Positions 31,195-39,077 of a stretch of DNA of 50,239 nt are shown piece by piece. The stretch's first letter is position 1, and the number at the start of each line of letters is the position of its first letter. Location: assembly GCA_013044035.1 (NCBI GenBank), contig JABEVE010000027.1, forward strand, positions 1-50,239, read 5' to 3'. Under the pieces are notes generated by a model. That model had not been told where the DNA came from. It saw only the letters and a program-made list of their open reading frames with translations, and did no database searches. The position numbers and the translations under genes were made by a program. Source of the stretch: Burkholderiales bacterium. GTDB taxonomy: Bacteria; Pseudomonadota; Gammaproteobacteria; Burkholderiales; Burkholderiaceae_C.

Positions 31195-31246
31195 TCACGC
31201 TCCAAGCGTGATTCATCGAAACGGGAGTGCCATGCACTCCCGTTTT
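31193..31246 (+). terminator. Double hairpin terminator after cytochrome c
   Basis: Two hairpins lie in series: AATCACGCT / AGCGTGATT with a 3-base loop (31193-31213), and a 12-bp perfect stem AAACGGGAGTGC / GCACTCCCGTTT with a 3-base loop (31219-31245) ending in TTTT. The A-rich 5' side also suits the convergent binding-protein gene, so it may work in both directions. Confidence 0.85.
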
Positions 31247-31283
31247 GCATGGCGCTGGCTGCGCCAATCGGCAAGCGCCGTGG

Positions 31284-32468
31284 CTACCGGCTCAATGCTG
31301 TTTTCCGCCCCTCCGGAAAACTCGAAATCGTGATCGCAGGATCGACAAGTTCGCCATCCCGGTTGAAGCGAATGTCGTTCTTGGTCACGCCGTCATAGTC
31401 CAGGTGCCGGATGTCATGCCGATAGACCGCCGGATTGGTCGATCCGGCCTTCATCATCGCGTGGGCCAGCACCATGGTGGCATCGTAGGCATAGGGTGAA
31501 TACAGTTCGAACGCATTCGGGCCGAACTGGGCCGTGAAGCGTCGTTGCCAAGCCTCCCCGCCCGGCATGCGCGCCACGGGAACACCACCATCGGCACAGA
31601 TGACGTCCGAATTCGCCGCCGTGCCCGCAAGCCTGGCGAGTTCCGGAGTGCAGATCCCATCACCCCCCAGAAAACGCGCCTTGATGCCCATGCCACGCAT
31701 TTGCTGCAGCATGGGGCCGGCTTGCGCAGCCATGCCACCGAAAAAAACCACATCCGGATTGGCAGCCTTGATCTTGTCCAGCAGATTGCTGAAATCCATG
31801 ACGTCGGCCTCGATGGTCTCGTGCGCTTCGATCTGCAGGCCCACCCCTCGAGCCACGCGCGAAAAGGCATGACTCACGCTGGAGCCGTAGGTGCTGCGAT
31901 CATCCACGACGACCACAGTCTTGGCCTGCAGACCGTTCCTGGCATAGAGCGCCAGGCCAGCACCTATTGCGTTATCGTTGGCGATGATGCGGAAGAACGT
32001 ATCGAACCCTTGCTGCGCGAGCTTGGGATCGCTGGATGAGGGTGTGATTTCGGGTATGCCCGCCTTGAAGTAGATCGGCGACGCGGCCGCCGTGCAACTC
32101 GAATCGAGATGGCCAACCACGCCGTTCACATGTGCGGCGACAAACTTCCGCGCCACCTCGGCAGCACGCTTCGGGTCGCCACGATCATCCTGGGCGTCAA
32201 GCACCCACGTTACCCGCCGGCCGGCGATCGTGATGTGCTCGCGATTCAACGCGTCGATCGCCATGCGCACGCCATCGGTGTTGTCCACACCATACGCCGC
32301 CTGTGGTCCCGTCAAGGAGGCGGCGCTGCCGATCACCACCGTGACCGGCAATACACCACCACTTGACCCTGAGGGCTGACTGGATGAGACAACGGGCGCA
32401 GCCTGGACCCAGCCCAAAAGACAAACACTGACGGCGAGAACGATCGACGAGCGGGACGTGAATGACAT
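31284..32468 (-). CDS. ABC transporter periplasmic binding protein, LivK type (orphan)
   Basis: The 394-residue protein has a signal peptide (residues about 1-23, ending QAA) and a type I periplasmic fold. Family stretches are IGSAASLTGPQAAYGVDNTDGV, DDRGDPKRAAEVARKFV, TPSSSDPKLAQQGF and DDRSTYGSSVSHAF, plus VVFFGGMAAQAGPMLQQM. These match branched-chain amino acid binding proteins, which also include binders of aromatic acids, amides and urea. The start at 32468 gives a good signal peptide. No permease or ATPase genes lie near it, so its partner system must be elsewhere. Confidence 0.85.
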   Translation of the reverse strand: MSFTSRSSIVLAVSVCLLGWVQAAPVVSSSQPSGSSGGVLPVTVVIGSAASLTGPQAAYGVDNTDGVRMAIDALNREHITIAGRRVTWVLDAQDDRGDPKRAAEVARKFVAAHVNGVVGHLDSSCTAAASPIYFKAGIPEITPSSSDPKLAQQGFDTFFRIIANDNAIGAGLALYARNGLQAKTVVVVDDRSTYGSSVSHAFSRVARGVGLQIEAHETIEADVMDFSNLLDKIKAANPDVVFFGGMAAQAGPMLQQMRGMGIKARFLGGDGICTPELARLAGTAANSDVICADGGVPVARMPGGEAWQRRFTAQFGPNAFELYSPYAYDATMVLAHAMMKAGSTNPAVYRHDIRHLDYDGVTKNDIRFNRDGELVDPAITISSFPEGRKTALSR

Positions 32469-32690
32469 GGGGAATCCTGCGAGAGCGGGTGTGACGCGCA
32501 TTGTGCAATGCAAACATCCGCAACCAGCTGCAACAGACAAGCCGGGATTCGCGAAGACTCGGGCCCTGGACAGGCGCTCCCTGCGGCGTGGCAGGCCCGG
32601 GCGCCGCGCGTCGATCCGGCCGCCACGTCGCCTTGTCCAGGGCGACGCGGCGAGGCAGGCTTCACAGCGTTTGACTCGAAAGATCGCTGT

Positions 32691-33419
32691 TCAGAGGTCG
32701 AAATTCGTCGGCATCATGACCACATCACGGATGGTCATGCCGCGAGGGCGAGTCAGCATGAACATCACCACAGCGGCGACTTCGCTGGCCTCCAGCAGGC
32801 TCCCCGAATCCCGGGCTTCCTGCAGTTTCTCCGCCGGCCAATCGGCGAGCAAGGCGCTGATGACGGGGCCCGGCGAGACCGAACCGACACGAATGCCGTG
32901 CTTGAACACCTGTCGCCGTACCGTCTGGACAAAGCAATGGATCGCCCATTTGGACGACGCATAGACCGGCTCCCACGGCGTCGGGAAATGGGCCGCCAGG
33001 GAACTGGTGACGATGATGTCGCCGGTTTGACGCTCGATCATGTGCGGCAGCACGTCATGCACGTTTTTCATCACGACATTGACGTTCAGGTTCAGCATCC
33101 GGTCGATCGCGGCGGTATCGTTGTCGACCAGGTCACCGCCGACGTAGGACCCAGCGTTGGCGTGCAGAATGTCGAGCCGACCAGCCTGATCCAGCACCCT
33201 CGGCAGCAGCGTCGCGCAGTCTTCCGGGTCGAGCAGGTTGATGCGCAGCGGGATCACGGCGTTGCCATGCTTGCGGCTCACGGACTTCAGCCCGTCCTCG
33301 TCGCGGTCAACCATCACCACCCGCGCGCCTGCAGCCAGCATCGCCTCGGTGCTGGCCAAGCCGATACCCGACGCAGCCCCGGTCACGACGGCCACCTTGC
33401 CTTCCAACTCTTTTTCCAT
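32691..33419 (-). CDS. rbtD: SDR oxidoreductase, ribitol 2-dehydrogenase-like
   Basis: The 242-residue SDR has the cofactor motif TGAASGIG near residue 14 and the variant HANAGSYVGGD. The expected active-site serine lies in VTSSLAAHFP and the catalytic pair in YASSKWA. The sequence RRQVFKHGIRVGSVSPGPVIS, followed by LLADWP, and the C-terminal MTIRDVVMMPTNFDL closely follow Klebsiella ribitol 2-dehydrogenase. Oxidation of a pentitol is the best guess, though other polyols are possible. The start at 33419 gives the usual N-terminus (MEKELEGKVAVVTG). Remnants of an AraC-type regulator lie directly upstream. Confidence 0.8.
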   Translation of the reverse strand: MEKELEGKVAVVTGAASGIGLASTEAMLAAGARVVMVDRDEDGLKSVSRKHGNAVIPLRINLLDPEDCATLLPRVLDQAGRLDILHANAGSYVGGDLVDNDTAAIDRMLNLNVNVVMKNVHDVLPHMIERQTGDIIVTSSLAAHFPTPWEPVYASSKWAIHCFVQTVRRQVFKHGIRVGSVSPGPVISALLADWPAEKLQEARDSGSLLEASEVAAVVMFMLTRPRGMTIRDVVMMPTNFDL

Positions 33420-33445
33420 GGTCTCTATCCTCGTTTGGCGCTTGA

Positions 33446-33570
33446 AAATGACCGGCACCGAGAACATTGACCACGTTGTTGAACCCAACGCCGCAGTCGA
33501 TGCTCGAGATCCGGTTGTCGCTGTGCATCAAGCCTTCGCAGGCTTTGTACACCCGAACTCGGCTCATGTA
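33446..33570 (-). pseudogene. AraC-family regulator C-terminal HTH remnant
   Basis: One minus-strand frame here reads YMSRVRVYKACEGLMHSD followed by NRISSIDCGVGFNNVVNV. This matches the second helix-turn-helix of AraC-family regulators (R...AC.LL..SD..I..IA...GF.N...). The conserved start of the domain is missing and the flanking frame is not regulator-like. It lies just upstream of the ribitol-dehydrogenase-like gene, where pentitol operons often have a regulator, so it is probably a decayed local regulator. Confidence 0.5.
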
Positions 33571-33610
33571 GACGATGGGGGTGCAGTTGGTTGTTTTGAC
33601 GAGCCGACCA

Positions 33611-33781
33611 TCAACTCGAGTTCGCACGCATCGTGGAAACGCCGACGCCCCAGGGACGTCGGACTGCCGTGTTCGGCTCCATGCGCAGTTTCGGGGGAAT
33701 CGGGTGGCTCGCAGCCAAGCCGCGCATCTCGGAGCGGTCAGGCGCGAACTCCGGGGTGAGTTTGCGGCGAGTGCGTTCCAT
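33611..33781 (-). pseudogene. Possible IS3-type OrfA N-terminal remnant
   Basis: A 56-codon minus-strand frame starts MERTRRKLTPEF, as do many IS3-family OrfA transposases, then loses similarity within about 12 residues. No partner OrfB or terminal inverted repeats are visible. The match is short and the call tentative. Confidence 0.3.
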
Positions 33782-33835
33782 CGCAGAAGGCCAGCAGGAG
33801 CCAAGTTCAAGGAACAGGCAGCGTATGCGTCAACC

Positions 33836-33869
33836 AAAAAAACGCCCCGGCGAACGATTTCGCGAGGGC
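33836..33869 (-). terminator. Rho-independent terminator after tRNA-Arg
   Basis: On the minus strand, GCCCTCGCGAA and TTCGCCGGGGC form a stem with two mismatches around a 4-base loop, followed by GTTTTTTT. It lies about 17 bases after the tRNA-Arg CCA end. Confidence 0.8.
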
Positions 33870-33885
33870 TATTCGTGGCAATGAC

Positions 33886-33962
33886 TGGTGCGCCCGGCAG
33901 GATTCGAACCCACGACCCCTTGGTTCGTAGCCAAGTACTCTATCCAACTGAGCTACGGGCGC
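33886..33962 (-). tRNA. tRNA-Arg (anticodon ACG)
   Basis: On the minus strand the acceptor arm GCGCCCG pairs with CGGGCGC and is followed by an encoded ACCA. The D-arm reads AGCTCAGTTGGATAGAGT, the anticodon loop reads CTACGAA giving ACG (inosine-modified in the mature tRNA), and the T-arm reads GGTTCGAATCC. The length is 77 nt. The remnants just downstream suggest this site has seen insertions. Confidence 0.97.
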
Positions 33963-33975
33963 AAACAAAACCACA

Positions 33976-33981
33976 ATTATA
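33976..33981 (-). promoter_or_regulatory. -10 element of the tRNA-Arg promoter
   Basis: A perfect TATAAT lies 13 bases before the tRNA-Arg 5' end on the minus strand. No clear -35 consensus is visible at 16-18 bases upstream. Confidence 0.6.
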
Positions 33982-34102
33982 TACCGCTGTGGGAGCGAGC
34001 CATGGCCGAATGGCCCGGCTACTGGCGGCAGCCACGGATCCGCCCCGCGACTCGGCTGTTTCGGGGAGTCGTCGATTTGGGCCGAAGCGACAATAGACGG
34101 CC

Positions 34103-35599
34103 ATGTCCATCGCACGGGTCTTCTCGCTCAGCCTGCTCCTGCTCGCCACCAGCCGCCTGCTAGGCGTTCTGCGCGATGCCGTGATCGCCATCCAGTTCGG
34201 CCTGAGCGGCCATGCGGATGCGGCGCTCGTGGCCATGTCTTATCCGGACTTTACCGTCTCGCTGCTCTGGGGGGCGGCGGTACCGGCGGTGATGGTGCCG
34301 CGCATGGCCGGACGCACACCCGAGGTCATCGCCGCCGAGGCGGCACGATGGAGCCGATTGGCGTTGGTGACCTTCGCTGGCGCCGGGCTCGCGAGTTGGC
34401 TGTTGCAGGCTCCCATCACCCACTGGCTGGCTCCCGGGCTGGCGGGGATCGACGCCCGACTGGCCGCCCATACCCTGGGGCTGGCGGCACTGGTGGCGCT
34501 GCCGGCTGGTGCGGTCGCCATGGTCGGTGCCGCCGCATTGCAGGCGCAAGGGCGCCTGCAATGGCAATACGCCGGGAATGTGGTGTTCAACCTGGTGCTC
34601 ATTGCCGGGCTGTTGCTGGCCGCGCACCTGCACGAATTCAACTGGATTGCCGCCAGCATCGCCGCCGCCGCAGTCGCCAGGTGGGCGCTGATGCGGCGCG
34701 TTGCCCACTTGTCACGGGCTCTATCGGCAAACTCGCCTTGGTGGCCCGACGCGAGCGGACTGCATGCTGCCGCACTGGCGTTGGCAGCCTCCGGCCTGAC
34801 GGTGCTCTACACCCTGTCCGCGCGTGCCTTCGCATCGAGCGCCGGACCTGGACGCCTGGGAGTTTTCCATTACGCCCAGCGCATCGGCGAGTTGCCCCTG
34901 CACACCCTGTTCGCCGTGGCTGCAGCCCTCGCGTTGGCCCGCTTGTCGGCCGCAGAGGCTGCTGGAGATGCGGCGGGTGCGCGTCTGCGCGGGCGGCAGT
35001 GGATGCAGTCCATGCTGTTGCTGGCGGCGTTGCTGGGCGCCTGCGGCATGCTTGCCGCCCCGCTGGGCGTGCGCCTGGTGTTTGGCTGGGGGCAGATGCA
35101 TGCGTCCGATCAGGACGAAGTGGTGCAATCCATGCGCTGGATTCTGGCGTTGTTACCGCTGCAGGCGGCGCAACTGGTGCTGGCGGCGAGGCTCAACAGC
35201 CACCGCCGCATCGCCGATCAGGTACTGGGCTATGGTTGCGGCCTGCTGGCGCTGCTCGCCGTTGGATGGTGGCTGCCCGACGTCTGGTGGCGGGCATTGG
35301 CTGTCTATGGCGCGGCATACCTGGTGGCCACCACCGTGTTGTGGCAACGCCTGGGCTCCCGCACCGATGATTTCGAGTGGCGCAACGGCGGCCTGCTGCT
35401 GGCCTCCCTGGCACTGCTGGGCGCCCTGGGCGGAATGCTGGACGCCGCACCCGCATGGGCATCGGGTGTGCTGCCCCTGGCGCTACCCGCCTTGCTCGCA
35501 GGGCTGTTGTTTGCAGCAGGTTTGGCCGTGTTGCTGCGTTGGGACACTCTGGGTTCGGAGGTCGGCCGCAAGCTGTTGCGCCGTTACACTCGACGCTGA
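34103..35599 (+). CDS. MurJ/MviN-like flippase, probably for a polysaccharide precursor
   Basis: The 498-residue integral membrane protein of the MOP superfamily begins SIARVFSLSLLLLATSRLLGVLRDAVIA, like MurJ. It has about 12-14 hydrophobic segments and the MVF-type stretch FHYAQRIGELPLHTLFAVAAALAL. It is more divergent than housekeeping MurJ. As the first gene of a polysaccharide locus (aldolase, phosphoglycosyl transferase and glycosyltransferase follow), it more likely moves an undecaprenyl-linked glycan than lipid II. It is divergent from tRNA-Arg. Confidence 0.8.
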   Translation: MSIARVFSLSLLLLATSRLLGVLRDAVIAIQFGLSGHADAALVAMSYPDFTVSLLWGAAVPAVMVPRMAGRTPEVIAAEAARWSRLALVTFAGAGLASWLLQAPITHWLAPGLAGIDARLAAHTLGLAALVALPAGAVAMVGAAALQAQGRLQWQYAGNVVFNLVLIAGLLLAAHLHEFNWIAASIAAAAVARWALMRRVAHLSRALSANSPWWPDASGLHAAALALAASGLTVLYTLSARAFASSAGPGRLGVFHYAQRIGELPLHTLFAVAAALALARLSAAEAAGDAAGARLRGRQWMQSMLLLAALLGACGMLAAPLGVRLVFGWGQMHASDQDEVVQSMRWILALLPLQAAQLVLAARLNSHRRIADQVLGYGCGLLALLAVGWWLPDVWWRALAVYGAAYLVATTVLWQRLGSRTDDFEWRNGGLLLASLALLGALGGMLDAAPAWASGVLPLALPALLAGLLFAAGLAVLLRWDTLGSEVGRKLLRRYTRR

Positions 35600-35623
35600 C
35601 GCGAACAGCCGAATCTCCCCCAG

Positions 35624-36508
35624 ATGGACTGGATTCAGATCACCAACAACCCCGAATTCGCAGCCCTGGCCCAGGACTGCGGAGTGGGCCGCATCATGGT
35701 GGATCTGGAGCGACTGGGCAAGCAGGCGCGCCAAGGCGGACTCGGCACCTTCATCTCCGACCATCGCCCCGAAGACATCGCCCGCGTGCGCGCGGCGGTA
35801 CCGACAGCCGATCTGATCGTGCGCGTCAATCCGCTGCACGCCGGCAGCAGCGACGAAATCGAGCAGGCCATCGCAGCGGGTGCCGACACCCTGATGCTGC
35901 CGATGTTCGAGCAACGTACTGCTGTACAGACCTTCTTGCGCCACATCGCGGGCCGCGCTCGCGGCATGGCCCTGCTGGAAACCCGCGCGGCGCTGGAATC
36001 GCTGCCCGCCTGGGCGGCCTTGCCGGGGCTGGATGAAATCTACGTCGGATTGAATGATCTGCATCGCCAACTCGGCGCGCGCTTCATGTTCGAACCATTG
36101 GGCAATGGCATGGTCGAGCGCGTGGCGCGGACCGCCCATGCGGCGGGCAAGCGCTTTGGCTTCGGCGGCATCGCACGGCTGGACGAAGGCATGCTGCCGG
36201 GCCGCGTGGTGCTGGCCGAACACCTGCGCCTGGGTTCCAGCAGCGTGATTCTGTCGCGCACATTCAACCGCGAAATGTTTGAGGGCGTGCCGAAACACGG
36301 CCACGCCCAGGCAGGGCTGGGGTGGCAAGCCGTCTACCGCCGCGAAATTGCGCGACTGCGGCACGCGGCGGACGTGTTGGCCACACGCACGCCGGATGAA
36401 GTGGAGAACGATCGCCTGCTGGCCTGCGACCTGATCGGCAAGACTGCCGCCATCTTGAGCGAGCCGGTGCCGGCAGCCACGCAGCCGCAACAAGCGTCGA
36501 CCGCTTGA
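35624..36508 (+). CDS. HpcH/HpaI aldolase / citrate lyase family protein
   Basis: The 294-residue TIM-barrel protein has RIMVDLERLGKQARQGG near residues 23-40, then LIVRVNPLHAGSSDEI, IAAGADTLMLPMFEQ and a glutamate in ALLETRAALE, with IYVGLNDLHRQLG after it. These are the positions of the metal-binding Glu/Asp and substrate loop in this family, which makes or splits 2-oxo acid aldols. Its close relatives occur in polysaccharide gene clusters, where the substrate has not been established to my knowledge. It lies 24 bases after the flippase gene and 78 bases before the sugar transferase, so it belongs to this operon. Confidence 0.78.
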   Translation: MDWIQITNNPEFAALAQDCGVGRIMVDLERLGKQARQGGLGTFISDHRPEDIARVRAAVPTADLIVRVNPLHAGSSDEIEQAIAAGADTLMLPMFEQRTAVQTFLRHIAGRARGMALLETRAALESLPAWAALPGLDEIYVGLNDLHRQLGARFMFEPLGNGMVERVARTAHAAGKRFGFGGIARLDEGMLPGRVVLAEHLRLGSSSVILSRTFNREMFEGVPKHGHAQAGLGWQAVYRREIARLRHAADVLATRTPDEVENDRLLACDLIGKTAAILSEPVPAATQPQQASTA

Positions 36509-36586
36509 ACACTTGGCCTCGCTCGGTCGGGTTCCATCCGGCGCGGCTGCGCACGCAGTGCTGCCGCGACAGGGGGTGATTTCTCC

Positions 36587-37141
36587 ATGAAGCGCCTGTT
36601 CGACCTCGCCATCGCCGTACCTGCCTCCTTGCTGCTGGCGCTGCCCATGGCCGTGGTGGCCGCGGCGGTCTGGCTCGACAGCGGGCGCCCGGTGCTGTTC
36701 GGCCAGGAGCGCGCGGGACTTGGCGGCCGCCCTTTCAAGATTCTGAAATTCCGCAGCATGGTGGTGGATGCCGAGCGCCTGGGGCCACAGCGCACCGCCA
36801 GCGGCGACCCGCGCATCACCCGCGTCGGACGCGTCTTGCGGCGCACCAGCCTGGACGAGTTGCCCCAGCTCATCAACGTGCTGCGCGGTGACATGAGCCT
36901 GGTCGGCCCGCGCCCCGACTTGCCAACGCAGGCGACCGACTACACACCCGCCGAGTGGGCCGCGCGCTGCAGCGTGCGCCCCGGCATTACCGGCCTGGCC
37001 CAGGCGCTTTACCGTTCGCACGCCACAACGCAGCAGCGCCTGCAAGCCGATTTGGACTATGTGCGCCGTCACAGCGTGCGGCGTGATCTCTACATCATCG
37101 GGTTGACGGCAAGGCAACTCTTTCGCGCCAGCGGCAACTGA
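36587..37141 (+). CDS. Phosphoglycosyl transferase, PglC-like (initiating sugar transferase)
   Basis: The 184-residue monotopic phosphoglycosyl transferase has the short PglC architecture. A re-entrant hydrophobic helix at residues 5-28 is followed by GLGGRPFKILKFRSM, DPRITRVGRVLRRTSLDELPQ (with the Asp-Glu dyad) and GDMSLVGPRPD. It transfers a sugar-1-phosphate from a UDP-sugar to undecaprenyl phosphate, starting repeat-unit assembly. PglC itself uses UDP-diNAc-bacillosamine, and genes for that sugar's synthesis appear further along this locus. That substrate is inference. Confidence 0.9.
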   Translation: MKRLFDLAIAVPASLLLALPMAVVAAAVWLDSGRPVLFGQERAGLGGRPFKILKFRSMVVDAERLGPQRTASGDPRITRVGRVLRRTSLDELPQLINVLRGDMSLVGPRPDLPTQATDYTPAEWAARCSVRPGITGLAQALYRSHATTQQRLQADLDYVRRHSVRRDLYIIGLTARQLFRASGN

Positions 37142-37211
37142 GCGCGCCGGGGTGGGCCGTGCGGAGCAGGCCGTGTCACCGACAATCGCGTTTTTCACTT
37201 CGGCTTGAACC

Positions 37212-39077
37212 ATGTGCGGCATCTACGGCTATTTCGACCGTTCCGGCAGCAGCCTCGCGGCGCACACGCTGGCAGCGATGGACAGCAGCATCGTTCACCG
37301 CGGCCCTGACGACAGCGGGGTGTTCGCGGCCAATGCCGTTGCGATCGGCAACCGCCGCCTGTCCATCATCGACATCGCTGGCGGCCATCAGCCCTTCGTC
37401 AGCGACGACGGACGGATCGCGCTGGTGCAGAACGGCGAAATCTTCAACCACGTGGAGCTGCGCGCCGCACTGCAGCTCCAGGGCGTGCGCTTCGCCACCG
37501 ACCATAGCGACACCGAGGTGCTGCTGCGGTTGTATGAGCGCGAAGGGCTGGACTTCCTGCCCCGGCTCAACGGCATGTTCGCCATCGCCATCTGGGATGG
37601 GCGCGAGCCCGAGAACCCACGGCTTCATCTGGTGCGCGACCGCATCGGCGTCAAGCCGCTGTTCGTGCAGGACGACGGTCGGCAGGTGCTGTTCGGCTCC
37701 GAAATCAAGGCCATGCTCGCCGCGCAGAGGGCCAGGCCCATGCTCGATCTGCCTGCGCTGCAGCACTACCTCGCCTACAACTACGTCCCGCCGCCCTTCA
37801 CCCTCTTCGCGGGCATCCGCCATGTGATGCCGGGAACGGTGCTCAGCGTCAGCCGCGCCGGCAGCAGCGCACGCCGCTGGTGGAGCCTCGCCGAGCAGAC
37901 TCCCGCGCCGCAGGGCTTCGCGCAGTGGCAGGAGGAATTCCTCGCCCTGCTCGACGATGCGGTGCGGCTGCGGCTGCGCGCCGACGTGCCCTTCGGCGCG
38001 TTTCTCTCGGGCGGAGTCGATTCCAGCACCATCGTGGCGCTGATGGCCCGGCATGTGCGCGAGCCCACGCGCACCTTCTGCATCGGCTTTCCCGACGCCC
38101 GTTTCGACGAATCGCCCTACGCCCGCGAAGCCGCACAGCGCTTCGGCGCCACGCACTGCGAACGCATCGTTCAGCCCGACATGCTCGATGACTGGGCTCG
38201 CGTGCTGTGGCATTGCGACCAGCCGCATGGCGACGCCTCGTTCATGCCCACGCGCGAGGTCTCGCGCCTCGCCGCAGGGCTTGGCCCCCACGCTGCGCTG
38301 CCCACCGAGGAGGCTATCGCCATGGGGCGGCCCGGGGGCGCTGGCGTCAAGGTCGTCCTCACCGGCGACGGCGGCGATGAGCTGTTCGCGGGCTACGACA
38401 AATACGCCAGCTTCATGGCGGACCCCGCGCTGTGCGAGCTGCCGGCCGCCGACTTCGCCCGGCACTATGTCGAGCACACCGGCCTGTTCGGCGAGCAGGC
38501 GCGCGCCGCGCTGTTCCAGCCCTGGCTGCGTCAGAGGCTGGCGGGTGTGGACAGCGTGCGCGACGTGGCCGCGCCCTGGTTCGAGCAGGCCGCGCACTTC
38601 GATCGCGTCAACCAGATGCTCCATCTCGACATGATGCTGCTGCTGCCCGGCAACAACCTCGTCAAGCCCGACCGCATGGGCATGTCCGTGTCGCTCGAGG
38701 CGCGCACCCCCTTTCTCGACTGGCGCATGATGGAGTTCGCCTTCCGCGCCGAAGGTCGAACCAAGCTGCACGAGGGCGACAAGAAACACTGGTTCAAGCG
38801 CGCCGTCGAACCGCTGATCGGCGAGGATCTGGCCCATCGCAAGAAGCAGATGTTCACCGTCCCCATCGGCGAGTGGTTCCGCGGCCCGCGCAAGACCTGG
38901 CTGGCTGCGCTGCTGTTCGCGCCGCAGGCGCTGGGCGCCCGGTTGTTCGACATGGCGCGGGTGCGCACACTGTTCGACGACCATGTTTCGGGTGCCGCCA
39001 ACCACACCCGCGAACTGCGAGCGCTCGCCGCGCTGGAGTTGTGGGCGCAGCAGTTCGAACCCCGGCTTCCCGCATGA
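37212..39077 (+). CDS. asnB: Asparagine synthetase (glutamine-hydrolysing), polysaccharide-locus copy
   Basis: The 621-residue protein has an intact class-II glutaminase (MCGIYG with Cys2, RGPDDSG, QNGEIFNH, HSDTEV) and a synthetase domain with SGGVDSS at residues 266-272 and LTGDGGDELFAGYD. A run of about 22 residues (355-376) between VSRLA and VKVVLTG is extra compared with the family and corresponds to a GC-rich repeat in DNA. It might amidate a uronic acid or similar sugar in the glycan. Its stop overlaps the next start as ATGA. Confidence 0.88.
   Translation: MCGIYGYFDRSGSSLAAHTLAAMDSSIVHRGPDDSGVFAANAVAIGNRRLSIIDIAGGHQPFVSDDGRIALVQNGEIFNHVELRAALQLQGVRFATDHSDTEVLLRLYEREGLDFLPRLNGMFAIAIWDGREPENPRLHLVRDRIGVKPLFVQDDGRQVLFGSEIKAMLAAQRARPMLDLPALQHYLAYNYVPPPFTLFAGIRHVMPGTVLSVSRAGSSARRWWSLAEQTPAPQGFAQWQEEFLALLDDAVRLRLRADVPFGAFLSGGVDSSTIVALMARHVREPTRTFCIGFPDARFDESPYAREAAQRFGATHCERIVQPDMLDDWARVLWHCDQPHGDASFMPTREVSRLAAGLGPHAALPTEEAIAMGRPGGAGVKVVLTGDGGDELFAGYDKYASFMADPALCELPAADFARHYVEHTGLFGEQARAALFQPWLRQRLAGVDSVRDVAAPWFEQAAHFDRVNQMLHLDMMLLLPGNNLVKPDRMGMSVSLEARTPFLDWRMMEFAFRAEGRTKLHEGDKKHWFKRAVEPLIGEDLAHRKKQMFTVPIGEWFRGPRKTWLAALLFAPQALGARLFDMARVRTLFDDHVSGAANHTRELRALAALELWAQQFEPRLPA
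38277..38341 (-). repeat. In-frame GC-rich repeat element in asnB
   Basis: Read on the minus strand the element begins CCCCCGGGCCGCCCCA and ends near AGCGTGGGGGCCAAGCC. The first part matches the CGGGCCGCCCC of the elements in the glycosyltransferase and neuB genes, and the last part matches the GAGCGTGGGGGCA end of the neuB element. It codes about 22 extra residues and keeps the frame. Confidence 0.65.

Noticed and set aside
32508-33470. A 320-codon plus-strand frame opposite the ribitol dehydrogenase-like gene
   Set aside because: It is the antisense shadow of a clear SDR and has no motifs of its own.
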